A stretch of DNA of 64,000 bases, from NCBI RefSeq assembly GCF_900105115.1, contig NZ_FNRV01000002.1:52552-116551 (forward strand), given 5' to 3'. The notes beneath the pieces are model-generated. The model was not told where the DNA came from and did not search any database. It was given only the letters and a program-made list of their open reading frames with translations. Of this stretch, positions 26,969-37,437 are shown piece after piece (position 1 is the stretch's first letter; each line of letters opens with the position of its first letter). Origin of the DNA: Pseudomonas mohnii. GTDB lineage: Bacteria; Pseudomonadota; Gammaproteobacteria; Pseudomonadales; Pseudomonadaceae. A program made the translations under genes and the position numbers.

Positions 26969-27282
26969 TCTAGACGTGGCCATGTGCCTTTGTCACGCTC
27001 ATAGAGCAATCTCAAACGCTCGACGGATACGCCAGCGGCGTACTGAGGAACCAGTTGCATGTCCATGAAGGGAGATTTTCCCGGCTTGTCGAACTTTTGC
27101 TGTGGGTACATGGGGTCGTACCAATACAGGGCTTTGCGTTCGTCCGGGGAATTGAGGCTCTGTTCCGGGGCAGTACCGGGTACTCCGCTCATGCGCTGAT
27201 GCGCGAACCAGTAGCCACCAGCAACACCCAATGCCAGCGAGATGCCTACCAGCAATGCCCCGTTCCATTTTTTAAGGATCAT
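26956..27282 (-). pseudogene. Truncated cusB-like periplasmic adaptor gene
   Basis: The ATG at 27282 overlaps the TGA of the upstream TolC-like gene (ATGA). The first 75 or so residues are a normal CusB-type start: membrane anchor WNGALLVGISLALGVAGGYWFAH, then the small metal-binding region KALYWYDPMYPQQKFDKPGKSPFMDMQLVPQYA. After that the frame runs into unrelated sequence and stops at residue 108, so about 300 residues of adaptor and the whole RND pump are missing. The break lies near 27000-27030, beside the HTH bicistron. This copy of the efflux operon cannot work on its own. Confidence 0.85.
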
Positions 27283-28535
27283 TGGCTGGACTCCCCATAA
27301 GCAAAATACAGACGCGCACTGGTCAGTGCTCGCTGCTCTTCCACATCGATCTGTTTCAGCCGGGCCTCGATGAGTTCACGTCGGGCGGCAACAACGGCGT
27401 TCAAATCGCCTTTGCCGGCGCGATAACTCGCCATGCTGAGTTCGACCTTTTCCTTGGCCAGCGGCAACAGGCTTTCCTGGTTTCGGCGCACGGCACGATT
27501 CAGGCGCTCATAGTCAGCCAGTTCGTTTTCCAGTTGCTGGGTGTGCTCGCGAGACAGAGCTTCGCGCTCGGCCTCAAGCTGGCTGAGTTCAGCCTGTTTG
27601 GCCGCGATTTTGGGGTTTTGCCGGGAGTCAGGAAACAGTGGCAGATCCCAGGAAAATTGCACACTTACCATGTCGCCAAACTCACGGCCACGACGCTGGT
27701 AATCCAGTTCCCAGCTCCAGTCCGACTGCTTCTCCGACACGGCTTCACGAACCTTGGCTTGCGCTTCACGGGTCATCGGCGCAAACGCTGCCAACTCGGG
27801 ATGGTGTTGCAGTTTATGGGCGTAGCTTGATGGATCGACAGGCCATTGAGGCAAGCTGCCCACAGGCTTGTCGTTGGCGGCGGAGCCTATCCAGCGTTTG
27901 AGGGCCGCTCGGGCCTGCACGCGCTGGCGAACCAGATCGTCCTGTTGCTCCTCCAGTTGAGCCGCTTCTTGCTTGGGAGTCACCGCATCGGCGGGTTGAG
28001 CGCGGCCACCGGCAATCTGGGCTCGGACGGTATCGGTCAGCAGGCGGTTCTCTTTGTAGAAGTCCTGAAACAGCGCATCTTTGCGCTCAACTGAGTAGCT
28101 GCTGATCCAGGCCAACGCCGTGGACTGGCGTACCTTTAGGCGCTCGACTCCACGCTCTGCCGCAGCTCGATCAATGGCCGCATCGGCGACCTCAATGCGT
28201 GCTTTGCGCTTGTCGCTGTTGGGCATCTCTTGCCTGACCCCGACCATTTGCATGGTCATGAAGTCCTGGTCGATGCTCCAGCGATCCGGGCCGCCGATGG
28301 GGTAGTTCTGCACACCTGCCAGCAACTTGGGATCGGGTAATTCACCCGCTGGAATAGCCGCACTGCTGGCAGCTTGAATTTTGGCGTCTTGTGCAGCCAG
28401 CGACGGCGCATTGTTTTCAGCCAGCCGCAACGCTTCATCGAGTGTCAATGCGGTAGCGAAGCTCGGCAATGCCAGTACGCTTGCCGCCAGACCGGCCACG
28501 AGGGGCCAACCTGTGCAATAGCACTTGGAGTTCAT
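27279..28535 (-). CDS. TolC-family outer membrane efflux protein (CusC/CzcC-like)
   Basis: A 418-residue outer-membrane channel protein with signal peptide (MNSKCYCTGWPLVAG to about FATA) and OEP motifs LTLDEALRLAENNAPSL, GELPDPKLLAGVQNYPIGG, VGVRQEMPNSDKRKARIEVADA and RAGKGDLNAVVAARRELIEARL. The start at 28535 is preferred over 28565 because it gives the signal peptide directly and matches the first copy. It overlaps the adaptor start by four bases. With its adaptor truncated it could only serve another pump, perhaps the one outside the left edge. Confidence 0.9.
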   Translation of the reverse strand: MNSKCYCTGWPLVAGLAASVLALPSFATALTLDEALRLAENNAPSLAAQDAKIQAASSAAIPAGELPDPKLLAGVQNYPIGGPDRWSIDQDFMTMQMVGVRQEMPNSDKRKARIEVADAAIDRAAAERGVERLKVRQSTALAWISSYSVERKDALFQDFYKENRLLTDTVRAQIAGGRAQPADAVTPKQEAAQLEEQQDDLVRQRVQARAALKRWIGSAANDKPVGSLPQWPVDPSSYAHKLQHHPELAAFAPMTREAQAKVREAVSEKQSDWSWELDYQRRGREFGDMVSVQFSWDLPLFPDSRQNPKIAAKQAELSQLEAEREALSREHTQQLENELADYERLNRAVRRNQESLLPLAKEKVELSMASYRAGKGDLNAVVAARRELIEARLKQIDVEEQRALTSARLYFAYGESSQ

Positions 28536-29070
28536 GTTTACGATTCCTGTGATCATCCACTGCACGCGTCAAAAAGACATGCGCGCAGCCAGTCCATCCC
28601 GCTAATGTGGAATGAGGCTCAATGTTGGACAGGAATCAAACGCGAGGCGGTCGCCATACCCCGGATGGGGTTTGTACGGGCAGGGAATCGCTGAAGAAGG
28701 AAACCACTACGGGGCTGAATACGGTTACAGGAGGCTTGAGGATCGAAACTTGCAGCATGCCGCCCGTCTTGCATTCCTGGCCCGGCTTGCAGGGTTTGCC
28801 ATGCTCTGTCGGGCTTTTCATGTCGTTACAGCAGTCCATTCCCATGTCGTCCATCATCGCCATGCCCATCGTCTTCATTGGGCAAGGTTCTGTCGGCGCC
28901 TGAACACCCGCCATCCCGCTAAGGGGAAGCGCCAAGCTAATCACGAAAATGAGGCAATACCGCAGGTAGCGTTTCATGGGCTGGAGTGTAGTGGCTGAAA
29001 TGGGCTCTTACAATTGGATGAAGCTCTCACAGCCTGCCGAAGGCCTTGATTTAGGCGATATCACCGTATC
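28120..29070. repeat. Second copy of the diverged duplicate at 1-945
   Basis: Same gene order and near-constant offset as the window start; see the entry at 1-945. Confidence 0.85.
28636..28977 (-). CDS. Small secreted Met/Cys/His-rich protein, probable copper-binding (second copy)
   Basis: A 113-residue paralogue of the protein at 516-857, differing at only about a dozen residues. Signal peptide, CPMKTMGMAMMDDMGMDCCND and the Pro/Val-rich C-terminus are all kept. It is the first gene of the broken efflux operon on the minus strand. Conservation of the Met/Cys ligands in both copies while DNA has drifted suggests selection on the protein. The start codon at 28977 has no strong ribosome site. 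Confidence 0.75.
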   Translation of the reverse strand: MKRYLRYCLIFVISLALPLSGMAGVQAPTEPCPMKTMGMAMMDDMGMDCCNDMKSPTEHGKPCKPGQECKTGGMLQVSILKPPVTVFSPVVVSFFSDSLPVQTPSGVWRPPRV

Positions 29071-29111
29071 TGAATTAAGCCAGCATTATCGTTAACATAT
29101 GACTTACGCAG

Positions 29112-29248
29112 CATCGAGCAGGAAAGCGACTGGTCGGTATTGCCCGACTTCTGTCTGTCGCCACCGTCTATATTGGGTCGTTCTCTGCCGGTTATGGCCG
29201 CTGGCTTTGCAACGGTGTACGTCATTCGTCACGTGCTGGGAGCTTGAA
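29112..29248 (+). pseudogene. 3' remnant of a YeeE/YedE-type membrane protein gene
   Basis: One frame ends with LPVMAAGFATVYVIRHVLGA and then TGA at 29246-29248, directly before the ATG of the next YeeE/YedE-type gene. Such genes usually come as a pair in this order. The rest of the first partner is absent. Short and based on weak similarity. Confidence 0.35.
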
Positions 29249-29249
29249 G

Positions 29250-29669
29250 ATGCTCAAGTTGACCGCATTTTTTGCAGGGTTGATCTTTGGCTTGGGTCTA
29301 CTCCTGGCAGGCATGGCAAACCCTGCCAAGGTGTTGGCTTTTCTTGATGTAGCCGGGGCTTGGGATCCGTCACTTGCTCTGGTGATGGGAGGGGCCATCG
29401 CAGTGGCGTTTATCCCCCTCAATTGGGCGCGCAAAAACAAGCAATCCGTTCTTGGTGCTCGCATGCAGTTACCAGTGAAAAGAGAATTGGACGCCCGCTT
29501 GATTGGTGGCAGTCTGGTGTTCGGCATAGGTTGGGGAATTGCGGGAATCTGCCCTGGGCCAGCCGTCGCTATTCTGCTTACGGGGCGCTGGCAAATCATC
29601 ATTTTCGTATTGGCCATGTTGACCGGCATGTATTTGTTCTCTGCCCTGGAAAGCCGACGCACGCATTGA
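29250..29669 (+). CDS. YeeE/YedE family (DUF6691-type) membrane protein
   Basis: A 139-residue inner-membrane protein with about four helices. LTAFFAGLIFGLGLLLAGMANPAKVLAFLDV and GWGIAGICPGPA are the diagnostic motifs; the Cys in GICPGPA is conserved in this thiosulfate/sulfur-transport-like family. GGGAGC lies six bases before the ATG. It normally works with a longer or equal-sized partner encoded just upstream, of which only a fragment remains. It is probably an orphan half here. A role in sulfur compound uptake is inferred from the family only. Confidence 0.85.
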   Translation: MLKLTAFFAGLIFGLGLLLAGMANPAKVLAFLDVAGAWDPSLALVMGGAIAVAFIPLNWARKNKQSVLGARMQLPVKRELDARLIGGSLVFGIGWGIAGICPGPAVAILLTGRWQIIIFVLAMLTGMYLFSALESRRTH

Positions 29670-29758
29670 TCAGGTGTTCATTTACAGGCTGTGACTGTTC
29701 ACTGGGGGATTCCCTCGGCCCGCCGTAAAATGCGAGCTCCGGAGAAGTACTTCAGTAT

Positions 29759-29772
29759 TTGATATATATCAA
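29759..29772 (+). promoter_or_regulatory. Perfect Anr/FNR-type box
   Basis: TTGATATATATCAA matches the TTGATnnnnATCAA consensus exactly, 156 bases before the Met-rich protein gene. A second dyad CCTGTTA/TAACAGG (29789-29815) and a TATAAT (29835-29840) lie between the two. Confidence 0.6.
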
Positions 29773-29927
29773 GGTCGCTTTTGACAGTCCTGTTAATCAG
29801 TAAGTGAGTAACAGGCGATTGTCATGCTGAGGTCTATAATTTCGGGCGAATGCGGTTGAACCCAAGCACCGTAATCGTTTGGCCCATTAGATTTTGGTTC
29901 GGCTCACCCCCACAAAGGCAGCGCGAA

Positions 29928-30449
29928 ATGAAAAATACCAAATTGGCCGTTCTTTTCCTCGCCGCATCGCTTTCCCCCATATGGGCGATAGCAGCTCAGC
30001 AATCTCAAGTGACGGAGACGCAGCAACAAACTCCAAATGTTGCCGAGTTCGATAAGCAGATGTCCCAGGCGCAAGAAACCTTCCAGAAAATGCAGGCGGA
30101 GATGGAGAAAATTCAGCAGACCCAAGATCCCCAGCAGCGTCAGAAGCTGCTTCAGGAGCATTGGAATACGATGCAAAATGGAATGAGCATGATGAACGGT
30201 ATGTGGGGGCCGGGAATGATGGGCTGCTGCGGAGGCGGCATGATGGGCAATGGACACATGATGGGCGGTGGCATGATGGGCGGCCACATGATGGGGTGGC
30301 AGGACTACTCGAACTTGACCCCGGAGCAAAAGAGTCAACGCCAGTACATGATGGACAGGTACACGGGTATGCAACAGATGATGATGGATCACATGATGTG
30401 GCACCAAAACTATATGCAAGGGCAGCCACCGGCCAAGCCTGGACAGTAG
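29928..30449 (+). CDS. Exported Met/His/Gly-rich protein, probable copper-binding
   Basis: A 173-residue protein. The chosen ATG gives a signal peptide (MKNTKLAVLFLAASLSPIWA) and AAAGG upstream; the longer frame from 29850 does not. Mature part: a Gln/Glu-rich coiled coil (about residues 40-85), then a Met/Gly/His-rich core with repeated GGGMMG/GHMMG units and MGCCGGG (about 100-130), then another Met-rich stretch (YTGMQQMMMDHMMWHQ). The Met and His spacing is typical of periplasmic Cu(I)/Ag(I) binders. It has no named family that I recognise. A perfect Anr-type box upstream hints at induction under low oxygen. Confidence 0.75.
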   Translation: MKNTKLAVLFLAASLSPIWAIAAQQSQVTETQQQTPNVAEFDKQMSQAQETFQKMQAEMEKIQQTQDPQQRQKLLQEHWNTMQNGMSMMNGMWGPGMMGCCGGGMMGNGHMMGGGMMGGHMMGWQDYSNLTPEQKSQRQYMMDRYTGMQQMMMDHMMWHQNYMQGQPPAKPGQ

Positions 30450-30869
30450 GTCTTTGCTCGTTTTTTGATCGTGGAGTGCGTCTCCGGTCAACTCGAGGCG
30501 TACTCCTAAGCGCTGCCCTTTCACCTATGGCTTGCGGCTGACTCGGTAGTGCCCACTGCGGTGCTAGTGGTCATTCTGAACGGTTGCGCTGGCGCAGACG
30601 ATAGCAGATGGATGCAATCATCTTGTCGTCGCAGAAAAGCTCAAGCCAACTACGTGCTACAGCAGTGGAAACGCTTTGTTTTTTGTCGTGGCCGACAGTC
30701 ATCTATTGGCCTTTCTCTGCCGATCAGGCCACGAAACGTATAATAAATGATGCAAGCCACCGCTCTGAACACGGCGGAACGCCAGCCGAAGACTCGCCGC
30801 CAGGCCGAAAAACACAAAAAATGTTAGCTGAATAATTTCTTTATAAATCAGTAAGTTATTCTCTGCTAA
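30450..30869. other. Gene-free stretch with mobile-element debris
   Basis: No supported gene. Around 30724 sixteen bases (TCAGGCCACGAAACGT) match the end of the IS66 tnpB region near 25936, perhaps a fragment of a related element. The end of this stretch joins the truncated rulB/umuC gene. Confidence 0.4.
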
Positions 30870-32072
30870 TTGTTAGGGTCATTCAGATATAACGATGGCT
30901 GTGTGATTGCTCGTAGCGCCGACGCAAAGCCATTCATCAAGATGGGCGAGCCCTACTTTCAGATCAGAGAAAAACTCGTGCAGCACGGGATTGTGGCTTT
31001 CTCTAGCAACTACGCCCTCTACGGTGATTTGAGCCAACGAGTGATGACTGTTATCGACAGTCTGGTTGTAAATTCGATGGCCTACAGCATCGACGAAGCA
31101 TTTTGTGACCTAAGCGGAATGACTGTTCCATTGGAGCGGTTGGGCCGACAAATACGCTCGAAGGTGCTTCGTTACACCGGCATTCCTGTGGGGGTAGGTA
31201 TTGCCGGAACCAAGACACTGGCCAAGCTCGCAAACCATGCAGCAAAGCGTTGGCAACGCCAAACCGGTGGTGTCGTAGACATCACTGACTCAGTTCGCCG
31301 GGACAAGTTGTTAAAGGCATGCGACGTCAGCGATGTATGGGGCATCGGTAGAAAAATGACCGAGCACCTTACGGGGATGGGTATCAACACTGCTTGGGAC
31401 TTGGCCAAAGCCGATCCCTGGACTTTACGTAAGCGGTTCAGTGTATTGGTCGAGAAAACCGCTAGAGAGCTTCAAGGTGTTCCCTGCCTTGAGATGGACG
31501 AGATAGATCCACCGAAGCAGGAAATCTGTTGCAGCCGAATGTTCGGCACCCGTCTTACTGCTATCGAACCTCTCCGAGAGGCCGTCGCTACGTATTCAGC
31601 CAGGGCCTGTGAAAAGCTAAGGGCGCAAAACTCTCTCTGCAAAAAGGTACGGGTGAGCATACGCACCGGCATGTTCAATCCCGACGAGCCCAAATACGCT
31701 CGCGGTGTTATCTGTGAACTGCCATATCCAACGGACGACACGCGGGTCATCACAAAGGCTGCGGTTGCGTCTCTAAGCGAGCTGTTCCAGGAGGGATTCA
31801 AATTCAGCAAGGCGGAGATACTGCTGATGGATCTGCGGCAGCCTAACGAATTCACCGGCGACCTATTCGCGCCATCACAGACAGAGGCAAGCGGGCGAGT
31901 GATGAATGTTTTGGATGAGATAAATGCCAAGTGGGGGCGAGGTACATTGCGGACTGCCAGCGTCCCTGTATCACCTGAATGGGGTATGAGGAGAGAGCTT
32001 AAGAGCCCCAGTTATACAACCAGGTTGGATGAGCTTTGGACTATTGGAGCGGGCTCATCTTGGTCACGCTAG
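30870..32072 (+). pseudogene. 5'-truncated umuC/rulB (Y-family DNA polymerase V subunit), copy 1
   Basis: Similarity to UmuC/RulB begins at NDGCVIARSADAK, so the first 35 or so residues, including the catalytic-site DCNSFYASCE segment, are gone. From there the frame is intact to the C-terminus: YSIDEAFCDLSGM (catalytic acidic pair), GVGIAGTKTLAKLANHAAKRW, VWGIGRKM and the little-finger region to TTRLDELWTIG. Without the first catalytic Asp it should not polymerise. rulAB genes of pseudomonads are known insertion hot spots for integrative elements, which fits the mobile DNA around it. Confidence 0.88.
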
Positions 32073-32208
32073 CTTTCGTCGCCACAAAATTCGCGTATTT
32101 GCCATGGACACCACGTGATCCATTTCTGTGAAAAATGCGTGTGGTCTATGGACATCGGACACCTGATCTAAACCCTTACAAATATTCATTGAAACCGATG
32201 TCCATGGG

Positions 32209-33192
32209 TTGACATCTTTCCTTTACATTGATGAAGCGTTTACAGATCTGCGCGGCATTCCGGGACCAGAGCCCTTGGGTCGGGAAATTCGCAACCAGGT
32301 GCTGCGCTGCACCGGGATTCCGGTCGGGGTCGGGATTGCTCAGACCAAGACCTTGGCCAAGCTGGCTAACCACACGGCCAAGCGCTTGCAGGCGCAAACG
32401 GGCGGGGTGGTCGACATCTGCGACCCCTTCAAACGGGATTGGGTGCTGCGCAACACGGGCGTGGCCGAGGTCTGGGGGGTGGGCCGGCGCATGAAAGCGC
32501 ACTTGGATGAAATGGGCATCAAGACGGCCATGGACCTGGCCAAAGCCGATCCCTGGACGTTGCGCAAGAAATTCAGCGTGATCATCGAGAAAACCGCCCG
32601 TGAGCTGGCCGGTACCTCGTGTCTTGAGCTGGACGAGCCAGATCCGCCGAAACAGGAAATCTGTTGCAGCAGGGCCTTTGGCAAACGCATGACGGAACTA
32701 CCGGCGATCAAAGAGGCTGTGGCCACCTACATGATGCGGGCTTCGGAAAAACTGCGCGCTCAGCATTCGCTGTGCAAGAAGGTCCGGGTCAGCATCCGCA
32801 CCGGTATGTTCAATCCGGCTGAAGCGCAATACGCCAACGGCGTGGTGGTCGACCTGCCCTACCCCACCGACGATGTGCGTGTGCTGATTAAGGCGGCGAC
32901 TGATGCAGTCGAACAGGTGTTTCGTCCAGGCTTCAAATACAGCAAGGCCGAAGTCATGCTGCTGAACCTGTTCCAGCCGGGAGAATTCACCGAGGATCTG
33001 TTCGCCCGGTCCCAACCAGGTGAAGCGACCAAAGTGATGGCGGTGCTCGATGCCATTAACGGCCGCTGGGGTCGCGGCACGCTACGGGTGGCCAGCGTGC
33101 CCGCTACCCCCGAGTGGGCCATGCGCCGTAATCTAATGAGTCAGAGCTACACTACTCGGCTGGATCAGCTTTGGCGGGTTTACTGCCATTAG
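32209..33192 (+). pseudogene. 5'-truncated umuC/rulB, copy 2
   Basis: Begins within the polymerase at YIDEAFTDLRGI, so about 100 N-terminal residues are missing. The rest is intact to TTRLDQLWRVYCH. It is a diverged homologue of copy 1, not a duplicate of the same DNA (many substitutions, higher GC). The junction near 32210-32220 follows 137 bases of unrelated sequence. Two tandem truncated copies from different sources mark repeated insertion and deletion at a rulB-type site. Confidence 0.88.
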
Positions 33193-33278
33193 AGGCGGTT
33201 GGATATGCACCGATCTGCCTAAACTCTGCACGAGTTAGGATTTTCGTTGGGTACAAAAAACCCCGCCTCAATCAGCGT

Positions 33279-34434
33279 AATGCTGTTCACTTAAGTGGAG
33301 CAGCCTTACGGTCTACTGGAAATCGGGTTTTTGAGATCTTCACCGTCCTTGGCCTCGAAGGCCTTGGACGGTGATCCAGAAACAATCCTCCAATACCTGC
33401 CCTTAACTCTGCCAAGCGTCTCCCTGTGGCTGAAATCGGGTTGGCCGCTGCCATCACAATCAATTGCACCGCGATGTACTGACAAGCCGGTTTGAAACGG
33501 ATGTCCGAGGGCGCTCGGCCAAACGCCACCGCTGCCTGACTGGCTTCCCGACGAATTACGTTGTAAGCCAGCAAAAGTCCCCATACCTCCTGATAAATCA
33601 GCTCGACTTTTTTGCTGCGCAAGGTCATGGCGTTCTGTTGCATCGAACTCTTGATGTCTCTGAAGCCCAGCTCGATCTCCCAGCGTTCCTGATAAAGCTT
33701 GGCCACGGCTTTGGCGTTGTAGGTGTCAACCGGCAAGGACGTCATGACGGTCTTCACCTTGCCTTGAATTTCATAGCTGACTTCACGTACCTCCCAGTGC
33801 GATGGAAGGGCCGGATTTCGCTTTCTGGCCTGCGGCGAGACTTTCATGCGCACCAAACGATCATGCTGGCTGTAGCGGCTCACTTCTTCGCAGACCAGTC
33901 CTTTTTTTGCCGGGATCAACCAGTGACGGTTGCTACCCGCGCTGCTCAGACTCGACAGCAGCTCGGCGCCCCAGAACCCTTTGTCGAACAGCGTCACCGA
34001 GTGGTCGGGAATCTGCTGCAAAAACTCGTCGGCCAAGCGCATTTCACTGCGTCGGTAAGGGCTCAATTGCGCATCCAGGATCACATGCGAACGCACATTC
34101 ATCAGCGCCACCAGGCGCAGCATGGGAAACGGTGTCTGGCGCTCACTCGGAGTATTTCCCGACCCGAAGTGGTCCCGAAGCTCGGGCGTATCCGGGGTGC
34201 GTAAAAGTGCACCGTCCACCGCGAATACCTGCAGGTCGTGCCAGGCATCATCGTCGTAGCGCTCTGCCCCCCATTGAGTACCGGTCTTGCGAAACAGCCA
34301 CTCAACAGGATCGGCACCGAGCCGCTTTCGCGCCTCGGTCACACCGCTGCGGGCCAACAAGTGGTCAGAAGCCAGACCTTGGGCGCAGATATTCAGGCGT
34401 CTGGCCACTTCGTGAACGGGCTCATCTCGAAATA
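33279..34434 (-). mobile_element. IS4-family element truncated by the Tn3-type transposon
   Basis: The left end is probably the AATGCTGTTCACTTAAG segment at about 33279-33295. The right end is lost: the transposase frame is still open (LFRDEPVHEVARRLN) where the transposon inverted repeat starts at 34435, and the missing part is not found past the other transposon end. Confidence 0.75.
33287..34434 (-). pseudogene. IS4-family transposase, 5'-truncated
   Basis: About 380 codons remain of a transposase of about 440. The DDE catalytic region is present: VFAVDGALLRTPDT, SVTLFDKGFWGAELLSS and LYQERWEIELGFRDIKSSM (the YREK-like block of the family). The start and N-terminal domain are missing, replaced by the Tn3-type inverted repeat. 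An internal ATG at 34408 opens a frame but would give a protein lacking the N-terminal domain. Confidence 0.85.
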
Positions 34435-34472
34435 GGGGAGCCGAGAGAATTCGGAAAAAATCGTACGCTAAG
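34435..34472 (+). repeat. Left terminal inverted repeat of the Tn3-type transposon
   Basis: 38 bases starting GGGGAGCCGAGAG and ending TCGTACGCTAAG; matches the right repeat at nearly all positions. It overlaps the last codons of tnpA. Confidence 0.93.
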
Positions 34473-37434
34473 GCTTTCCGAGCTGTCGTAACGGCCTGAA
34501 TTTCCCTTCCTCCAGCTTGCGGCTCTGCCGCCAGACGTAATCGCCGGTCAGGTTAATGTGCTCCCAGCCCAGCGGCGACAGATATTGATACATATCGGTA
34601 TTCACCGGCTTTCCGGCGTCAGTCAGCCCTTGGGTTGCCCGCTCCAGGTAGACGGTGTTCCACAGCACGATAGCGGCGGTCACCAAGTTCAGTCCGCTGG
34701 CCCTATAGCGCTGCTGTTCGAAGCTGCGATCCCTGATTTCACCAAGGCGGTTGAAGAACACCGCCCTGGCCAGGGCATTGCGCGCCTCGCCCTTGTTCAA
34801 TCCAGCGTGCACGCGACGACGCAACTCGACACTTTGCAGCCAGTCGAGGATAAACAGCGTGCGCTCGATCCGGCCCAGCTCCCGCAGGGCCACGGCCAGG
34901 CCGTTCTGACGTGGATAGCTGCCCAGCTTGCGCAGCATCAACGAGGCAGTGACGGTGCCCTGTTTGATCGACGCGGCCAGACGCAGAATCTCGTCCCAGT
35001 GAGCGCGGACGTGCTTAATGTTCAGCGTGCCGCCGATCATTGGGCGCAGCGTCGGGTAGTCCTGTACGCTCTGCGGGACATACAGTTTGGTTTCGCCCAG
35101 GTCGCGGATGCGCGGGGCAAAACGAAAGCCCAGCAGATGCATCAGGGCGAAGACATGATCGGTGAAGCCAGCCGTGTCGGTGTAGTGCTCCTCGATCCGC
35201 AGATCCGACTCGTGATACAGCAGACCATCGAGCACATAGGTCGAATCCCGCACTCCGACATTCACCACTCGGGTACTGAACGGCGCGTACTGATCGGAGA
35301 TATGGGTATAGAACAGCCGCCCTGGTTCGTTGCCGTATTTCGGGTTGACGTGCCCGGTGCTTTCGCCTCGACCGCCTGCACGGAAGCGCTGGCCATCGGA
35401 GGATGAGGTGGTGCCGTCTCCCCAGTTGGCCGCAAAGGTGTGGTTGAACTGATTGTTGACCAATTCAGCCAGAGCCGCCGAGTAGGTTTCGTCACGGATG
35501 TGCCAGGCTTGCAGCCAAGACAGCTTGGCGTAGGTCATACCCGGACTCGACTCGGCCATTTTCGTCAGCCCAATGTTGATGGCGTCACCAAGGATTGCTG
35601 ACAGTAACAGCGTTCGATCCTTGGCCTGAGCACCATCCTTCAGGTGGGTAAAGTGACGGGTGAATCCTGTCCACTCATCCACGTCCATCAGCAGCTCGGT
35701 AATCTTGATGCGCGGTAGTAGCTGACTGGTCTTGTCGATCAGCGCCTGGGCGGTGACCGGTACTGCCGCATCCAGCGGCGTGATCTTCAGTCCGGACTCT
35801 GTGAGGATCGCGTCGGGGAGTTCATTGTCCTTGGCCAGCTTGGCGACGGTCGCCAGTTGCTGCTCTAGCAGCTGCAAGCGCTCCTCTAGGTACTGGTCGC
35901 TGTTGGGATTGGTCGCCAATGGCAGCGCCTGTTCCTTCTTGAGCGCGGCAAACTTCGCGGGCGGCAGCAGGTAATCTTCAAAGTCACGAAACTGCCGTGA
36001 GCCCTTGACCCAAATGTCGCCGGAACGCAGCGCGTTTTTCAGTTCAGACAAGGCGCAGATTTCGTAAAAACGCCGGTCAATGCCTTCCGGCGTGATCACC
36101 AGCGGTTTCCAGCGCGGCTTGATGAACGCAGTTGGTGCGTCCGATGGCACCTTGCGCAGGTTGTCTGCGTTCATCTCGCGCAGCTGCTGGATGGCATCCA
36201 GCACACGTTGAGCTGCCGGTGCGGCCCGGAGTTGAAGCACCTCCAGAAAGGCTGGAGTGTAGCGGCGCAGAGTATTGAAGTTTTCGCTGACCAGGTGCAA
36301 ATGGTCGAAGGTTTCGGGACGGGCCAGTAGCTCGGCGTCGGTCACACTCTGGGCGAATTCGTCCCAGGGGATGACCGCCTCGATGGCGGCGAACGGATCG
36401 CCACCGGTAGTTTTGGCCTCCAGCAAGGCCTGACCTATCTTCGAGTACAAGCGAACCTTGTCGTTGATCGCCTTGCCCTGTTTCTGAAATTGCTGCTGAT
36501 GCTTGTTCTTGGCGCTGCTGAACAGCTTGACTAGGATGCGGTCGTGTAGATCCACCAGTTCATCGGTCACTGTCGCGGTGCTTTCCAGCACCACGGCAAC
36601 CAAGGTGGCGTAGCGCCGTTCGTTCTCGAACTTGCCAAGATCCTGCGGCGTCATCTGCCCACCTTCGCGGGCAAGCTTGAGCAAGCGGTTCTGGTGGATA
36701 TGCCGGTCGAGCCCTTCGGGCAGGGCCACCAGTTGAAAAATCTTCAGCCGCTCGATGTGCTCCATCATGTGCCGCGAATTCGGTTTCAACGGTGACTGCC
36801 GTAGCCAGGTCAACCAGGTACTATTGCTGCCTGTCTTGATGGTCAGCAGTTCGTCGAGTTTGTTGCGATGCTGCTGGCTTAGCGGCTCGATCAAAGCACG
36901 GTAGATCCTCCGGTTCGCTCGCGCCACTGCTTCGGAGCAGGCCCGGTCGATCACCGTCAGGGTCGGCAAAATCCGCCGTTGCTGACGCAGACTCTCCAGA
37001 GCCTGCCCAGCCAGTAACAAACCTTTGTCGGTCTGCTGGGCAAGGTTGGTCAGCTCACGTACCAGGGCGCGAAAGTCTGACAGCCCGAACGGCAACAAGC
37101 CCAGGTAGGTTCGCAACTCCTGGGCATGTTCACGGCGGGTGACATCGCGCTCACCGTACTTCGCCCAGCTTTCGGGCGCAGCCTGAACCTGTCGTGCCAC
37201 CCACTCAATGACCGGATCTGGCAGCACGCTGTCGCTGGACAGCGCGTAACCGGGGTAGCGCAGCAGGCAGAGTTGCACGGCAAAGCCGAGACGATTGGCA
37301 TCACCCCGTCGCTGACGGATCAGCGACAGGTCGGACTCGTTGAAGGTGTAATAGCGGATCAGATCGTCCTGGCTTTCCGGCAGCGCAAGCAAAGTCTCGC
37401 GCTCAGAAGCCGAGAGTATCGAGCGACGGGGCAT
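34468..37434 (-). CDS. tnpA: Tn3-family transposase TnpA (Tn21 subgroup)
   Basis: A 988-residue transposase with the length and sequence pattern of the Tn21/Tn501 enzymes: start [21 protein letters not shown], middle [18 protein letters not shown] and the DDE catalytic part with [25 protein letters not shown] and [18 protein letters not shown]. No frameshift or stop. With both terminal repeats present, transposition could still occur, but cointegrates would not be resolved by the decayed tnpR. Confidence 0.96.
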   Translation of the reverse strand: MPRRSILSASERETLLALPESQDDLIRYYTFNESDLSLIRQRRGDANRLGFAVQLCLLRYPGYALSSDSVLPDPVIEWVARQVQAAPESWAKYGERDVTRREHAQELRTYLGLLPFGLSDFRALVRELTNLAQQTDKGLLLAGQALESLRQQRRILPTLTVIDRACSEAVARANRRIYRALIEPLSQQHRNKLDELLTIKTGSNSTWLTWLRQSPLKPNSRHMMEHIERLKIFQLVALPEGLDRHIHQNRLLKLAREGGQMTPQDLGKFENERRYATLVAVVLESTATVTDELVDLHDRILVKLFSSAKNKHQQQFQKQGKAINDKVRLYSKIGQALLEAKTTGGDPFAAIEAVIPWDEFAQSVTDAELLARPETFDHLHLVSENFNTLRRYTPAFLEVLQLRAAPAAQRVLDAIQQLREMNADNLRKVPSDAPTAFIKPRWKPLVITPEGIDRRFYEICALSELKNALRSGDIWVKGSRQFRDFEDYLLPPAKFAALKKEQALPLATNPNSDQYLEERLQLLEQQLATVAKLAKDNELPDAILTESGLKITPLDAAVPVTAQALIDKTSQLLPRIKITELLMDVDEWTGFTRHFTHLKDGAQAKDRTLLLSAILGDAINIGLTKMAESSPGMTYAKLSWLQAWHIRDETYSAALAELVNNQFNHTFAANWGDGTTSSSDGQRFRAGGRGESTGHVNPKYGNEPGRLFYTHISDQYAPFSTRVVNVGVRDSTYVLDGLLYHESDLRIEEHYTDTAGFTDHVFALMHLLGFRFAPRIRDLGETKLYVPQSVQDYPTLRPMIGGTLNIKHVRAHWDEILRLAASIKQGTVTASLMLRKLGSYPRQNGLAVALRELGRIERTLFILDWLQSVELRRRVHAGLNKGEARNALARAVFFNRLGEIRDRSFEQQRYRASGLNLVTAAIVLWNTVYLERATQGLTDAGKPVNTDMYQYLSPLGWEHINLTGDYVWRQSRKLEEGKFRPLRQLGKP

Positions 37435-37437
37435 GTA

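Noticed and set aside
33464..34491. Long plus-strand frames over the IS4 and IS66 transposase genes
   Set aside because: They are shadows of clear transposase genes in the opposite strand and have no domain similarity.
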